The notes under the pieces: generated by a model
Told to the model about the DNA's origin: nothing
Database searches by the model: none
Seen by the model: only the letters and a program-made list of their open reading frames with translations
Position numbers and translations under genes: made by a program
Part shown: positions 42,730 through 52,242 of the stretch, piece by piece
How positions within the stretch are numbered: the first letter of the stretch is position 1
Layout: every line of letters starts with the position of its first letter
From: Moorena producens 3L
Lineage (GTDB): Bacteria; Cyanobacteriota; Cyanobacteriia; Cyanobacteriales; Coleofasciculaceae
NCBI RefSeq assembly: GCF_000211815.1
Contig: NZ_GL890841.1
Location: forward strand, 13,519 to 77,518
DNA: 64,000 nt
Direction: 5' to 3'

Positions 42730-43416
42730 TCAATTAACTAATGACTCGACAAAAGCCTTAACTTGCAAATCAATACCAGTAATCGCAGTGCCGACAACAA
42801 CTGCATAGGCTCCCAATTCTAGCGCAGTTTGAGCCATCTTGGGGCTGGCAATACCCCCTTCGCAAATGGCTGGGATATCTAAATGCTTCACCAACTGGCT
42901 GAGTAGGCCAAAGCCGGGAGGACAAAGATGGCTGGTTTGAGCGGTGTAGCCATAGAGGGTGGTACCAACTAAATCAACACCAGCGGCTTGTGCTGCGATC
43001 GCACTCTCAAGGGTATCCACATCTGCCATCACCGGTTTACCCAGTGTATCGTGAATCTGCTTAATTAAATCTTGAACTGTTTCCCCTCCAGGACGTTCCC
43101 GTAAGGTGGCATCAATGGCAATAATATCAGCACCAGCGGATGCGATCGCTTTGGCATGGTGAAACTGGGGAGTAATATAAACCTCAGACTCCGGTAACTG
43201 TTGCTTCCACAAGCCAATAATTGGAGCAGTGGGACATTGACTACGGACAGCTGCCACATGGTCAGGTGTATCAATACGCACACCCGATGCCCCCTGATTC
43301 ATCGAAGCCTGTGCCATGGCGGCAATCACTAGGGGGTGGTGCAGGGGTGAGTCAGGGGGTGCCTGACAAGACACAATTAGACTATGACGAATTGAATGGA
43401 GAGAATTAGCTGCCAT
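42730..43416 (-). CDS. nanE: N-acetylmannosamine-6-phosphate 2-epimerase
   Basis: This 228-residue TIM-barrel protein converts ManNAc-6-P to GlcNAc-6-P. The sequence matches NanE: LIVSCQAPPDSPLHHP, ASGVRIDTPDHV, ADIIAIDATLRERPGG, KPVMADVDTLESA, GVDLVGTTLYGYT and AICEGGIASPKMA with GAYAVVVGTAITG. The catalytic Lys and Glu positions are consistent. No sialic-acid catabolic genes are adjacent, so here it probably serves amino-sugar salvage. Confidence 0.93.
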   Translation of the reverse strand: MAANSLHSIRHSLIVSCQAPPDSPLHHPLVIAAMAQASMNQGASGVRIDTPDHVAAVRSQCPTAPIIGLWKQQLPESEVYITPQFHHAKAIASAGADIIAIDATLRERPGGETVQDLIKQIHDTLGKPVMADVDTLESAIAAQAAGVDLVGTTLYGYTAQTSHLCPPGFGLLSQLVKHLDIPAICEGGIASPKMAQTALELGAYAVVVGTAITGIDLQVKAFVESLVN

Positions 43417-44609
43417 GTTGTTGGTGGTTACAGTAAGTGATTATCGATATATAGAGGTTCCACAGCATTTATAAAATAGGTGAGGTACAGAAGTTTTGGA
43501 TTTTAGGGAATAGGGAATAGGGAATAGGGAATAGGGAATAGGGAATAGGGAATATAAAAAAAATTATGTTTACCTCATAAATATAATAACCGTTATATAT
43601 TTATTGGTTTAAGCACTGTGGTTATTGTATTATACTATCTCCAGATAATTACCCTTAATAAAAATCTTACTATCTCACCATCTCCCCGCGCCACCGCCTC
43701 TTCCGGTGATATGCTTGGTAGTTGTGTGTGTTGTATTTTGACTTTATCGCTTTTTTTGTTCAGGTCAGTTTAAGGTAAATTTTAGCAGGTCATTAAGTCT
43801 AAATTTAGGCTGATTTTTAGTCTTTATATTTCCAGCTTTAGCTAATTAATAAAGCTTTGTTTGCCAAGGATAATATCCACCAGTTTTTCGTTGATAAATT
43901 GGCGCGATTCCTCATCCCAAAGAGGTAGAATTGCTTTACTCATCAATGGCTACTTTAAATTTTCGGCTTTTGTCAACCCCTCTACCTAAATCCTTACACT
44001 ATATTTATCTACAATCAAGATTTATTGGCTTGACAAGATATTGATTTATTGTGCGTCTCTATCCAGATAATCTTTAATTAAAGAATTAAAGATTCTGTAA
44101 AACTATATTTTTTTTGCGGTAGATATCCGAAATCCAGCTATCTTAAAATTAGCAAGCAGTAATTTTTAATCTTGACTATGGGGTAAATACGGAATAAATT
44201 ATGTAGCCAAAAGAAATACGTAATCGTTATTATAGCCCGTGTTAAAAATTATTTACTGGCGATAAATGAGGGACTTACGTGAAGACTTACTTTAGAGGAT
44301 ATCTCCCAAGTTTTTTGATACTGAATTTTGCCCCCCTGACCCCCCAACTTTGGGGGGAACAAGAGTCAATTTGCTTCTAAAAGTCCCCCAGAATTGGGGG
44401 ACCAACGGGGGCTTGGATGTAGCAAATGAGACTTCTCAGACAACCTCTTAGACGAAAACCCGTGAATCTTGGGGATAACTAAAGTAAATTACCCGGTTTT
44501 AGCAAACCATGTAGCTACTTTCCAAACACCTTATTAGAAGAGATAGAGTATTTTACTGCATCTACCACATTAGCGGTTGGGATGCAATCTTAACCTAAGT
44601 ACTAACCTG
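43417..44609. repeat. 1.2-kb AT-rich intergenic region
   Basis: Contains a GGGAATA heptamer run (43505-43553) and C-rich/G-rich palindromes at 44336-44412 (CCCCCCAACTTTGGGGGG and CCCCCAGAATTGGGGG). A 33-codon minus ORF at 43842-43943 starts MSKAILPLWDEESRQFINE and may be a gene remnant, but I do not support it as a gene. The remaining sequence is featureless and precedes the peroxidase gene. Confidence 0.5.
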
Positions 44610-46445
44610 ATGAAAAATCACTTATCTAACTTGGAAGTGGTTAGAAACTTCAAGCCTCGTAAGCTTGGTTTAGCAATAACCACTTTCGCTGCCCTAGGAT
44701 TTTCCATGTCTGTGCCTGCTGCTGCAGGAGAATTTCGCACTATTAACGGATTTGGCAACAACCCCAATGACCCGACATTGGGTGAAGCCGAAACACCACT
44801 ACTTCGGCTCACGGAGCCTGATTACGAAGATGGCTTCAACGCACCAAGAATAACCGATCCGGCTGGCAATCTTCTGCCTAACGCCCGTGACATTAGCAAT
44901 ACCATTGTCCGCCAGACTGAATTCGTGCCTAATTTCCTCAACGCCAGCGACTGGATCTGGCAGTGGGGGCAGTTCATTGATCACGACTTGGATCTCAATG
45001 AGGGAGAGGCAGCTCCTCCACCAGAGGATTTCACCCCTATCCCAATTAATCCCTTTGACATTACCACTGGTCTTCCAGATCCACTCGCCCCATCTATACC
45101 CTTTGTTAGGGTTCCTGCAGCTGAAGGGACTGGCACTGACCTTGGCAATCCGCGCCAGCAGATCAACCAGCTGACTTCTTTTATTGATGGTTCACAGGTC
45201 TACGGATCTGATCAAGAGCGGGCGGAATTTTTGCGTACTAATGATGGTACTGGAAAGCTCAAGAGCCAGATTATCAATGATGAAGAGCTACTGCCTTTCA
45301 ACACTGGCGGATTGCCTAATGCCAACACTGACCGCTCTGGAGCATTAGCACCAGAAGAGTTGTTCATCGGTGGCGATGTTCGTGTCAACGAACAGATTGG
45401 GTTAACCGCAGCTCACACCTTGTTCGTGCGGGAGCACAATCGCCTGGCTGAAACACTTGCTGAAAAAATTGACGCTGGTGACCCGGTTCTTTTGGAGAAG
45501 TTAGAAGAGTCAGGACTTGATAAAGGCGACTTTATCTACGAATCAGCCCGTAAGGTGGTCGGCGCTGAGATTCAGGTAATCACATACAATGAATTCCTAC
45601 CGCTGTTCATTGGCGATAGCCTTTTGGAGGATTACTCTGGCTACGATTCCAGCGTTGACCCACGTGTCAGCGTGGAATTTGCCAATGGTACCTTCCGCGT
45701 TGGCCACACTTTTCTGTCCCCAGAGATTCAGCGCATTAACAATGACGGTACTTCCCCCGGAGGGGTATCCCTTTCCGATGCCTTCTTCACTCCCCAACAG
45801 GTGATTGATAACGGCGTCGATTCACTGTTTTTCGGTTTAGCTTCCCAGGTGGCTCAAGAGTTTGACAATCAGATAGTGGACGACGTGCGGAATTTCCTTG
45901 CCTCGATTCCCACCGGTGGATTTGACCTTGCTACACTAAATATTGAGCGGGCAAGGGAATCTGGCGTTACCGGTTACAATCAGGCTCGTGTGGAACTCGG
46001 TCTAGATCCAGTCACTGCCTTCTTGACCACCGATACCGAACTGGGCATTACTTCTGACCCAGAACTAGCAGCTCTATTTGAACAAATCTACGGCTCTGTA
46101 GATCAGGTGGATTTCTGGATTGGAGGAATATCTGAGGACTCGGTCAACGGTGGATTGGTCGGTGAACTATTCAATACGGTGATCTCAGACCAGTTCAGGC
46201 GGGCACGGGATGGTGACCGGTTCTTTTTCCTCAACGATCTCGATCATCTGCTGGCCTTGGCTCCAGATCTAGAAAGCACTCGCCTCTCGGACATTATTCG
46301 TCGGAACTCAACGATTAGCAACATCCAGGATAATGCTTTTGTTGTCCCAGAAGATGTGCCGGAACCTAGCAGCATCCTTGGCTTAGTTACACTTCTAGGT
46401 TTAGCAGCTATAGCGCAGCGCTATAACTTTCCACCAACGCCATAA
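44610..46445 (+). CDS. animal-type heme peroxidase with PEP-CTERM anchor
   Basis: The preferred ATG at 44610 (MKNHLSNLEVV) gives a 611-residue protein. A signal peptide ends near SVPAAAG. The peroxidase domain has the distal heme His125 in WGQFIDHDLDLNEG with its calcium-binding Asp and the proximal His366 in NGTFRVGHTFLSPEIQ, as well as TAAHTLFVREHNRLAE and ARKVVGAEIQVITYNEFLP. The C-terminus VPEPSSILGLVTLLGLAAIAQRY is a PEP-CTERM sorting tail (motif, helix, basic end; given here by its parts). An exported peroxidase or halide-oxidising enzyme is likely. Its 3' end overlaps the convergent kinase gene by 38 bases. Confidence 0.92.
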   Translation: MKNHLSNLEVVRNFKPRKLGLAITTFAALGFSMSVPAAAGEFRTINGFGNNPNDPTLGEAETPLLRLTEPDYEDGFNAPRITDPAGNLLPNARDISNTIVRQTEFVPNFLNASDWIWQWGQFIDHDLDLNEGEAAPPPEDFTPIPINPFDITTGLPDPLAPSIPFVRVPAAEGTGTDLGNPRQQINQLTSFIDGSQVYGSDQERAEFLRTNDGTGKLKSQIINDEELLPFNTGGLPNANTDRSGALAPEELFIGGDVRVNEQIGLTAAHTLFVREHNRLAETLAEKIDAGDPVLLEKLEESGLDKGDFIYESARKVVGAEIQVITYNEFLPLFIGDSLLEDYSGYDSSVDPRVSVEFANGTFRVGHTFLSPEIQRINNDGTSPGGVSLSDAFFTPQQVIDNGVDSLFFGLASQVAQEFDNQIVDDVRNFLASIPTGGFDLATLNIERARESGVTGYNQARVELGLDPVTAFLTTDTELGITSDPELAALFEQIYGSVDQVDFWIGGISEDSVNGGLVGELFNTVISDQFRRARDGDRFFFLNDLDHLLALAPDLESTRLSDIIRRNSTISNIQDNAFVVPEDVPEPSSILGLVTLLGLAAIAQRYNFPPTP

Positions 46446-48804
46446 CCCTGTACAATAATTCCATCGGTTCAATCGGTTTATATAAGTAATCATCCACTAC
46501 TTCCATCATCTCTTGTTGCTCTATGTTTGGCAGGCTCGGAATCGTCAAAGCCAGAATTTTTACCTCACTAGTTGTGGAGGATTGACGCAGCCATTGAGTC
46601 ATTTCGTAACCCTCCCTAGTTGGTAACTGCCAATCGATAATGATAGTATGGGGCTTAAGCAATGCAATTTGTTTGATGGCAGTGGAAGCATCGATCAGCC
46701 AAATTACTTTATAGCCTGCTGCGGTCAAAATCTCGCAAATTAGGGTAGCAATCTCTTCTTGGTTTTCCACTAGGGCCACAGTGCCTTGAGCTTTGAGAGT
46801 TAGGTTGGACTTTGGCAGGACTTTTCCTGAAGTAGCTGGTGCTATGGGTTGATTGGGTAACCAAACTGTAAAACAAGACCCCTCTGCCACTACCGATTCC
46901 ACCTCAATTTTGCCCCTATGGAGTTCGATTAGCTGTTTGGTTAAGGCTAACCCCAAGCCAGTTCCTTCATACTTGCGACGGTAGGGGGTTTCTAGCTGCT
47001 GAAACTTTTGAAACAGTAATGGTAACTGGTCTTGGGCAATACCAATGCCTGTATCTTCCACTTGAAACACTACTAAGTGGTTTTCTGGCCAGACCCGTAG
47101 GATTACTTTACCCCCCTCTGGGGTAAATTTAATCCCATTACTTAAAAGGTTAAACAAAATCTGTTTAACCCGCCGTTGGTCTGCAGAAAAACAGTCCCTT
47201 TCTGGTGGCACTCGCCAATCTAGCTGTAGAGTCACCTGCTGTTGGTAGGCTTGTTCGTTTAGGCTACTCAACAGCTGATTGGCTAGCTTACTTAAGGAAA
47301 ATTTGCTGATAGTCAGGACTAACTTTCCTGCCTCAACCTGAGACAAATCTAGAATATCGTTGATCAGTTCTAGCAGGTGTTGCCCATTTTCCTGGATAGT
47401 TTTTAAATAGCGCTGTTGCTTTTCTACAGGTAATCTTTGGGAACTGTCCTGACCAAAACACCAGCGCAAGAGTGTAGCTGCCATCCCAATTACGCAGGTC
47501 AGAGGGGTGCGCAATTCATGGCTCATGGTAGCTAGAAACTCACTCTTAGCAAGATTGGCTGCTTGAGCAGCTTGCAAGGCATCCCGGAGTGCTTGGGTAC
47601 GCTCAATTACCCGTTGTTCAAGGGTGTTGTTTTGCTGCTGCACTTGGGCGTATAACTTCGCTTGATAGATTGCAACGGCTAGGTGTTCAGCAATTGCTTG
47701 GAGAAAGTTTTTTTCACTGTCCTGCCATCGTCTTGGCTCCAAACACTGATGGGCAATTAGTAGCCCCCACAGGTTGTTTTCGACAATAATTGGTGCGACT
47801 AACTTGGCTCGTACTTGATGTCGATGCAACAGTTTAAGTAAGCAATTATGGGTATTATAGGTTCGATCAACATCATCAACAGCAACCGTTGACCCTCGCT
47901 GATATTTATGTGTAGAGTTCGGTACATGGGTTAAGCATTCCTCCTGCTCAATCACATTCAGCACTGATGGGATAGCATCGGAGGCTTTAGCTTCGTAGGT
48001 AATACAACCCCAGCCTAATTCAGTGGCAGCAGCAGGTGCTGGCTCTACTGGTGTGAGACTAGAGGTGTAAGGGAAATCAAATTGATAGATTACTAATCGG
48101 TCTACTTCTAGGAAGTGTCGTACCCGTTCAACTGCTGTGGTGAGGATAAGGGGTAACTCTTGACTTTGACGGATTTGACTGGTCACCTGATTGAGCAATC
48201 GCTCTTGCTCAACCTGCTGGTGTAGTGCTTCTGCTACGGGTTGACAAATAGACCCATAGGGATAAGCTGGCTCTACTAATGGTGGAACATCGGTGTTGTA
48301 GTTATCCGTGTTGTAGTCACACAGAATATCAATTAATGATAGGGTAAATTCGCTCTGGATAGCTGGATTATTGGGTTTGAGGGAGGCCCCGGCCCTATTG
48401 ATTAGGTTGAGAACATCCTCAGAGGTTTCAAATTTTGATGGTGAGGTTAGGTAGGAGTCTTTGAGATTGGTCAGAAAGTTTGCGATCGCATCCGGAGCGA
48501 AGGTCAATCCCACTTGGTACAGTCTCATCAGAGAGTCATACCCAGTTAAGGTCTCCGGTTGGGCTTCCCCCCACAGTAGACAACTGAACTGTTCTGATCC
48601 GATCAGGGTAAACCTCTGGCTCTGAGCCTCAGTAATCACCCTCTGATTCACCAAAAGATCAGACTTTAGGAGTATTGCCTCTTCCCCCAAGCTTGACTCC
48701 ATCTCGTCTAATCGCTGATCCAGACGCTCGAAAACAGCCAAGGGCAAAATTCTGAGGAATTTTGGATTACTAAATAATTTTGTAGGTGGAATTAACGATA
48801 ACAC
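46408..48804 (-). CDS. hybrid sensor histidine kinase (GAF-HisKA-HATPase-REC)
   Basis: This 798-residue kinase has an N-terminal cyanobacterial sensory region (residues 1-190), a coiled linker, and a GAF domain (about 205-380) of phytochrome/cyanobacteriochrome type. HisKA (SHELRTPLTCVIG with the phospho-His), HATPase_c (NLLSNGIKFTPEGG, VEDTGIGIAQDQL, GTGLGLAL) and a C-terminal receiver (VALVENQEE, phospho-Asp in IIIDWQLPTREGYE, YLYKP) follow. The GAF keeps Cys321 at the position used for bilin attachment, but the following His is Leu, so light sensing is uncertain. No membrane helices. It overlaps the peroxidase gene tail to tail. Confidence 0.92.
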   Translation of the reverse strand: MLSLIPPTKLFSNPKFLRILPLAVFERLDQRLDEMESSLGEEAILLKSDLLVNQRVITEAQSQRFTLIGSEQFSCLLWGEAQPETLTGYDSLMRLYQVGLTFAPDAIANFLTNLKDSYLTSPSKFETSEDVLNLINRAGASLKPNNPAIQSEFTLSLIDILCDYNTDNYNTDVPPLVEPAYPYGSICQPVAEALHQQVEQERLLNQVTSQIRQSQELPLILTTAVERVRHFLEVDRLVIYQFDFPYTSSLTPVEPAPAAATELGWGCITYEAKASDAIPSVLNVIEQEECLTHVPNSTHKYQRGSTVAVDDVDRTYNTHNCLLKLLHRHQVRAKLVAPIIVENNLWGLLIAHQCLEPRRWQDSEKNFLQAIAEHLAVAIYQAKLYAQVQQQNNTLEQRVIERTQALRDALQAAQAANLAKSEFLATMSHELRTPLTCVIGMAATLLRWCFGQDSSQRLPVEKQQRYLKTIQENGQHLLELINDILDLSQVEAGKLVLTISKFSLSKLANQLLSSLNEQAYQQQVTLQLDWRVPPERDCFSADQRRVKQILFNLLSNGIKFTPEGGKVILRVWPENHLVVFQVEDTGIGIAQDQLPLLFQKFQQLETPYRRKYEGTGLGLALTKQLIELHRGKIEVESVVAEGSCFTVWLPNQPIAPATSGKVLPKSNLTLKAQGTVALVENQEEIATLICEILTAAGYKVIWLIDASTAIKQIALLKPHTIIIDWQLPTREGYEMTQWLRQSSTTSEVKILALTIPSLPNIEQQEMMEVVDDYLYKPIEPMELLYRVMALVESYSAAL

Positions 48805-49167
48805 CTGCTGCCTGGTGGGCTAACTTGCCTAAATGGTGTGGATAGTAGCTTCTTTGATGGTAGTTTATTTTTGTCCACCTGCTGATAATTATTTACCTAT
48901 TATACCACATTTTAGCTTTGAATGCAGCGTGTTAAATGTGTTAAATGCATTAAATGTGATAAAAATAGTAAATATGGTAAGTGTGGTTAACAGGCGCAGG
49001 GAGAGGGTAGAAGTAATTGGTTTGGTAGGTTAATAACGCACCAAACTAGATTGCGATGTTCCGTTCGCGAACGCACTAAATTTTTAGTAATCTTTAACAT
49101 CGGTAATAAGGAGTAAAAATCTAATAGAATAGAATAGATAAATATATCAGATTAATATTAATCAAAC
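48805..49167. other. intergenic region, AT-rich
   Basis: About 360 bases with TTAAATGTGTTAAATGCATTAAATGTGAT-like imperfect repeats at 48930-48960 (units of about 10 bases) and a GTTCCGTTCGCGAACGCAC repeat at 49057-49075 that recurs as GTTCCGTTCGCGATCGCAC at 50034-50052, upstream of the paralogous gene. No gene is visible. Confidence 0.5.
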
Positions 49168-49434
49168 ATGACACCAGAAGAAAGATTAACTCAAGTAGAA
49201 AACTTGTTAGAGACAGCAGCACGATACATTAATCGTCACTCTCAGACCATTGAGCAAAATCAAGCAGACATCACTCAATTACGAGTTTCTCTGAATGAGA
49301 CCCTAAGATTGTTTTCTGATTTAGCAACCTATCAACGTCAAAGTCAAGAGGAGATTCGTCAAAATCAAGAAGAAATACGACGGATTTGGGAATATTTATT
49401 AAATCAAAGCGGTAATGGACGCTCCGGAAATTAA
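49168..49434 (+). CDS. coiled-coil protein, copy 1
   Basis: This 88-residue protein is almost entirely a heptad-rich helix: MTPEERLTQVENLLETAARY, then QTIEQNQADITQLRVSLNET and RQSQEEIRQNQEEIRRIWEYLLNQ. Its paralogue at 50140-50448 is nearly identical except for 14 extra residues from additional QxxQxxI repeats. No catalytic function is expected; oligomerisation or adaptor use is possible. Its 3' end overlaps the end of a truncated toxin gene on the other strand. Confidence 0.75.
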   Translation: MTPEERLTQVENLLETAARYINRHSQTIEQNQADITQLRVSLNETLRLFSDLATYQRQSQEEIRQNQEEIRRIWEYLLNQSGNGRSGN

Positions 49435-49611
49435 ACCTCTAATCCTTGGGTTCTGATCCCCAATAATTTCACCTGACTGTAACTGATCAATAATCGGCTG
49501 GAAATTAGAGCGGATATTACGATACTGTTTAGCTAGATTGCGTAGGCTTCTCTTAAACTCAGGTGTAACGGTGATTTCGATTTTGACTGGTTCATTCTGC
49601 ATCAATCCCAT
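49399..49611 (-). pseudogene. RelE/ParE-like toxin gene, 3' truncated
   Basis: The frame encodes EPVKIEITVTPEFKRSLRNL, AKQYRNIRSNFQPIIDQLQSGEIIGDQ, typical for the N-terminal half of RelE/ParE family toxins. It then diverges at NPRIRGLISGASITALI and stops after 70 residues. The C-terminal strands with catalytic residues are missing. The break coincides with the end of the duplicated coiled-coil gene (ATTAAACCT), so the duplication appears to have removed the toxin's 3' half. It overlaps its antitoxin gene by 20 bases. Confidence 0.7.
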
Positions 49612-49834
49612 CCCACAGCTGTGAAACAGGAAGTGTATTCCCTGTCATGGCTTCTTGCCATCCCTGACGAAAGCTTTCTTCTGCCGTATCCTGTGTAACA
49701 CTCTCACGAAACAGACGAACTATCTGCAACAAATTGGGTAAGTATTCTTGGGGAGTTTGCTGTATTTCCTCAATAACTTGTTCCAGTATTTCTGTGGTAG
49801 TAGCGTTATCAGCTACAAAATTTTTTTCTGTCAT
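49592..49834 (-). CDS. antitoxin-like protein
   Basis: This 80-residue acidic, helical protein (TTTEILEQVIEEIQQTPQEYLPNLLQIVRLFRESV) sits directly upstream of, and overlapping, a truncated RelE/ParE-like toxin gene, the standard antitoxin-toxin order. The helical pattern resembles small cyanobacterial antitoxins without a visible DNA-binding motif. With the toxin broken, it is probably an orphan. Confidence 0.65.
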   Translation of the reverse strand: MTEKNFVADNATTTEILEQVIEEIQQTPQEYLPNLLQIVRLFRESVTQDTAEESFRQGWQEAMTGNTLPVSQLWDGIDAE

Positions 49835-50139
49835 TATCCTACCTTAAAGTTAGCAATACTCTGATTACTATAGCAGTTATCAATTGGGTTAGGTACTTTC
49901 GTTATCGGGAGTAGCCAGTAGCCAGTAGCGTGAATAGTTTGGGGAGAGGGGATAGTGTGGGAACAAGCGGGAGAGGGTAGATAGAAGAAGTAGTTGATAG
50001 GGTGGGTTAATAACGGACCAAAATTAAACGCTATGTTCCGTTCGCGATCGCACTATTTTTTTAGTAATACTTGACTTCAGTAATAATGATAAAAAAAAGA
50101 ATATAATATATAAATATATCAAATCAAAAGTGATCAGAC
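49835..50139. other. intergenic region shared with the first paralogue's upstream DNA
   Basis: Contains AGTAGCCAGTAGCC repeats, a GTTCCGTTCGCGATCGCAC copy and an AT-rich TATATAAATATATCA block similar to that before 49168. This supports duplication of the coiled-coil gene together with its promoter. Confidence 0.55.
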
Positions 50140-50448
50140 ATGACACCAGAAGAAAGATTAACTCAAGTAGAGAACTTGTTAGAGACAGCAGCAAGATACA
50201 TTAATCGCCATAGTCAGAATATCGAGCAAAATCAAGCAGAAATTACTCAATTAAGAGTTTCTCTCAATGAGACCTTAAAATTGTTTTCCGATTTAGCAAC
50301 CTATCAACGTCAAAGTCAAGAAGAGATTATTCAAAATCAAGAGGAGATTCGTCAAAGTCAAGCAGATATTCGTCAAAATCAACAGGAAATACGACGGATT
50401 TGGGAATATTTATTAAATCAAAGTGGTAATGGACGCTCCGGGAATTAA
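50140..50448 (+). CDS. coiled-coil protein, copy 2
   Basis: This 102-residue paralogue of 49168-49434 has the same start MTPEERLTQVENLLETAARY and the same end RRIWEYLLNQSGNGRSGN, with extra QNQEEIRQSQADIRQNQ heptads. The DNA is also nearly identical, including 60 bases upstream, so the duplication is recent. Slippage in the CAAAATCAAG-type repeat explains the length difference. Confidence 0.75.
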   Translation: MTPEERLTQVENLLETAARYINRHSQNIEQNQAEITQLRVSLNETLKLFSDLATYQRQSQEEIIQNQEEIRQSQADIRQNQQEIRRIWEYLLNQSGNGRSGN

Positions 50449-50683
50449 ACCTGTAGAGGTTTGGGAGTGTAGACAGAAAATTGATGGATAAAGGGCACCA
50501 TCCCCCTGTCGTGATCATAAAACGTGAATTTTTATTGCATTCGAGAGCAATAATTTGATCACCTAGATAGAATTTAGACTGACAAAGTGAAAAATGTGCT
50601 GGCTACTCGACCTGGGTAGCTAGAAAAAGTCAATCAGGGAATCTCTATCTCATTTCTTTGTTGACGTTCGAGTAGAAACCTCG

Positions 50684-51538
50684 ATGATAAACAATAGCTG
50701 TTCTGTGCTTGATTCCCTTTGCAATCTACAAGCAAATCCAAACCAAGGAAACCAAACTGGTGCTACTAGTCAAGGGATTGTAGTGATTTCTCCCCTAGAT
50801 GACCTTGAAACTGGTGAAGATTTGGCTACTACTGGTGATTTGGACATCACCGATGGCCCGATTAACATCGATTTTGATGACATTGATTTTGATGACATTG
50901 ACCAAGTGTTTGATGTCGAAATTCAGCCTCAAGATCCAAAAACGGCGACTATCACCAAGATTGAAATTAGTAGTAATCGATGCTCCTTGGCCTTTGGGCC
51001 ACGCTACGCGAAGGTCGCCGCTACGCGAACAGTAGACTCAGATGACCCTCTAGTCAAGGTCAGTAGCAGGGCGACGGCTACTAACAGGATTAGTCGCAAT
51101 CCCTTGGGCGACTCTGTTGGCGGTATAGTCATCGTCAGCAGTACCAGCATGGCTACCAGCACCATTAGTGACAATACCTCAGCGGATTTAAGCGATCGCG
51201 TAGCGTGGCCAAAGGCCAATCGCATTTTCAGTATCCATGGCACAGCCATGGTTTCCAGCACCATGAGTACCCCTAACACCAATAATCATCAGATTAGTGG
51301 TGCCGCCAGTTTCAGCATTGGTGACGACAACCAGATTAGTAATCCGGATGGTGTTACCGATGGACCTGACAGTCTGCTGGAGGATATCGTTGGTACTATT
51401 ACCAATCCCATTGATTCCCTACTTGATTCCTTCCTGACTCCATCTGTGTTCACTCCATCCCTGTTGACTTCATCTCTAGGTTTTCCTAGTTCTGGGATTG
51501 ATCTTGACCAGAGTCGTTCGCGCAGCGTCGGGCTTTGA
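50684..51538 (+). CDS. low-complexity acidic protein containing repeat-derived segments
   Basis: I do not recognise this 284-residue protein. It is rich in Ser, Thr, Asp and Ile, with DFDDIDFDDIDQVFDVEI and a Ser/Thr-rich middle. Three places are translations of the dispersed short repeats: SLAFGPRYAKVAATRT (about residues 102-117), RVAWPKANRI (about 174-183) and the C-terminal SRSRSVGL (GTTCGCGCAGCGTCGGGCTTTGA). The original C-terminus was therefore probably longer or different. The gene may be real but altered, or a chance frame; no signal peptide or membrane segment. Confidence 0.5.
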   Translation: MINNSCSVLDSLCNLQANPNQGNQTGATSQGIVVISPLDDLETGEDLATTGDLDITDGPINIDFDDIDFDDIDQVFDVEIQPQDPKTATITKIEISSNRCSLAFGPRYAKVAATRTVDSDDPLVKVSSRATATNRISRNPLGDSVGGIVIVSSTSMATSTISDNTSADLSDRVAWPKANRIFSIHGTAMVSSTMSTPNTNNHQISGAASFSIGDDNQISNPDGVTDGPDSLLEDIVGTITNPIDSLLDSFLTPSVFTPSLLTSSLGFPSSGIDLDQSRSRSVGL

Positions 51539-52053
51539 CCGAATCACTGATTTGATCAATTTGTGGGCATCACTCCTAATATTGGTGCCTCTGTAGCTCA
51601 ACCCGAAAGAGGACTTGACCTCTTCAAGGACTAAAAATAATTTCGACCTTTGCCCTAGTAATCAGTCGTAAGTATTCAGCTATCAGCTATCAGCTGTCAG
51701 CTTATGGGCTACGCGCACGGTACGGAAATGGCTGACCGCTGACGGCTGACGGCTGAATGCTTACTATCAGTCAATATAGTGTTGAGGCTTAGGTGTTAGG
51801 TGTTAGGTGTTAAGTGTTAGGTATTAGGTGTTAGTTAGTAGTTAACGCCTAATACCTAGTGCTTAGAGTCTAATCGAGAAAAGTACAGGTCAACGTAAGC
51901 TATCAGCTATCAGCGTGTCGCGTATCAGCGTGTCGCGTATCAGCTATCAGTTTTGAGCCTGTGGCCACGCTACACCGAACAGTTTATGCCCATAGCGCAT
52001 GCTACACCAAACAGCTTTTGAATAAAATAAGCTGACCGCTGAATGCTTAGAGG
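51539..52053. repeat. 515-bp intergenic region of tandem repeats
   Basis: Contains ATCAGCTATCAGC/GACGGCT repeats (51675-51760), an AGGTGTT heptamer run (51790-51835), CGTGTCGCGTATCAG units (51910-51945) and CATAGCGCATGCTACAC repeats (51960-52012). No gene. Confidence 0.6.
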
Positions 52054-52242
52054 TCAAGTTTCTCTAAAATACTGGGTTAGGTTGTTGAGCGCCTCTGTAG
52101 CACTTTCAATCGCTGAAGATAATTCTTCAATGCGGTCAGAGTGAGCTTTACCTTCAATTTCTTTTTTCAGCAGTTCCTGTAATTTCAGAATCAATTCTTT
52201 TTGGTAGCTGACTGAATGGGTAAAATCTGTGGATTCCATCAT
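52054..52242 (-). CDS. small helical hypothetical protein
   Basis: This 62-residue protein is a predicted helical hairpin or coiled coil (YQKELILKLQELLKKEIEG, then RIEELSSAIESATEALNNLTQYF). Composition and a clean frame make it plausible as a gene, but I recognise no family. It is isolated between repeat-rich stretches. Confidence 0.45.
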   Translation of the reverse strand: MMESTDFTHSVSYQKELILKLQELLKKEIEGKAHSDRIEELSSAIESATEALNNLTQYFRET

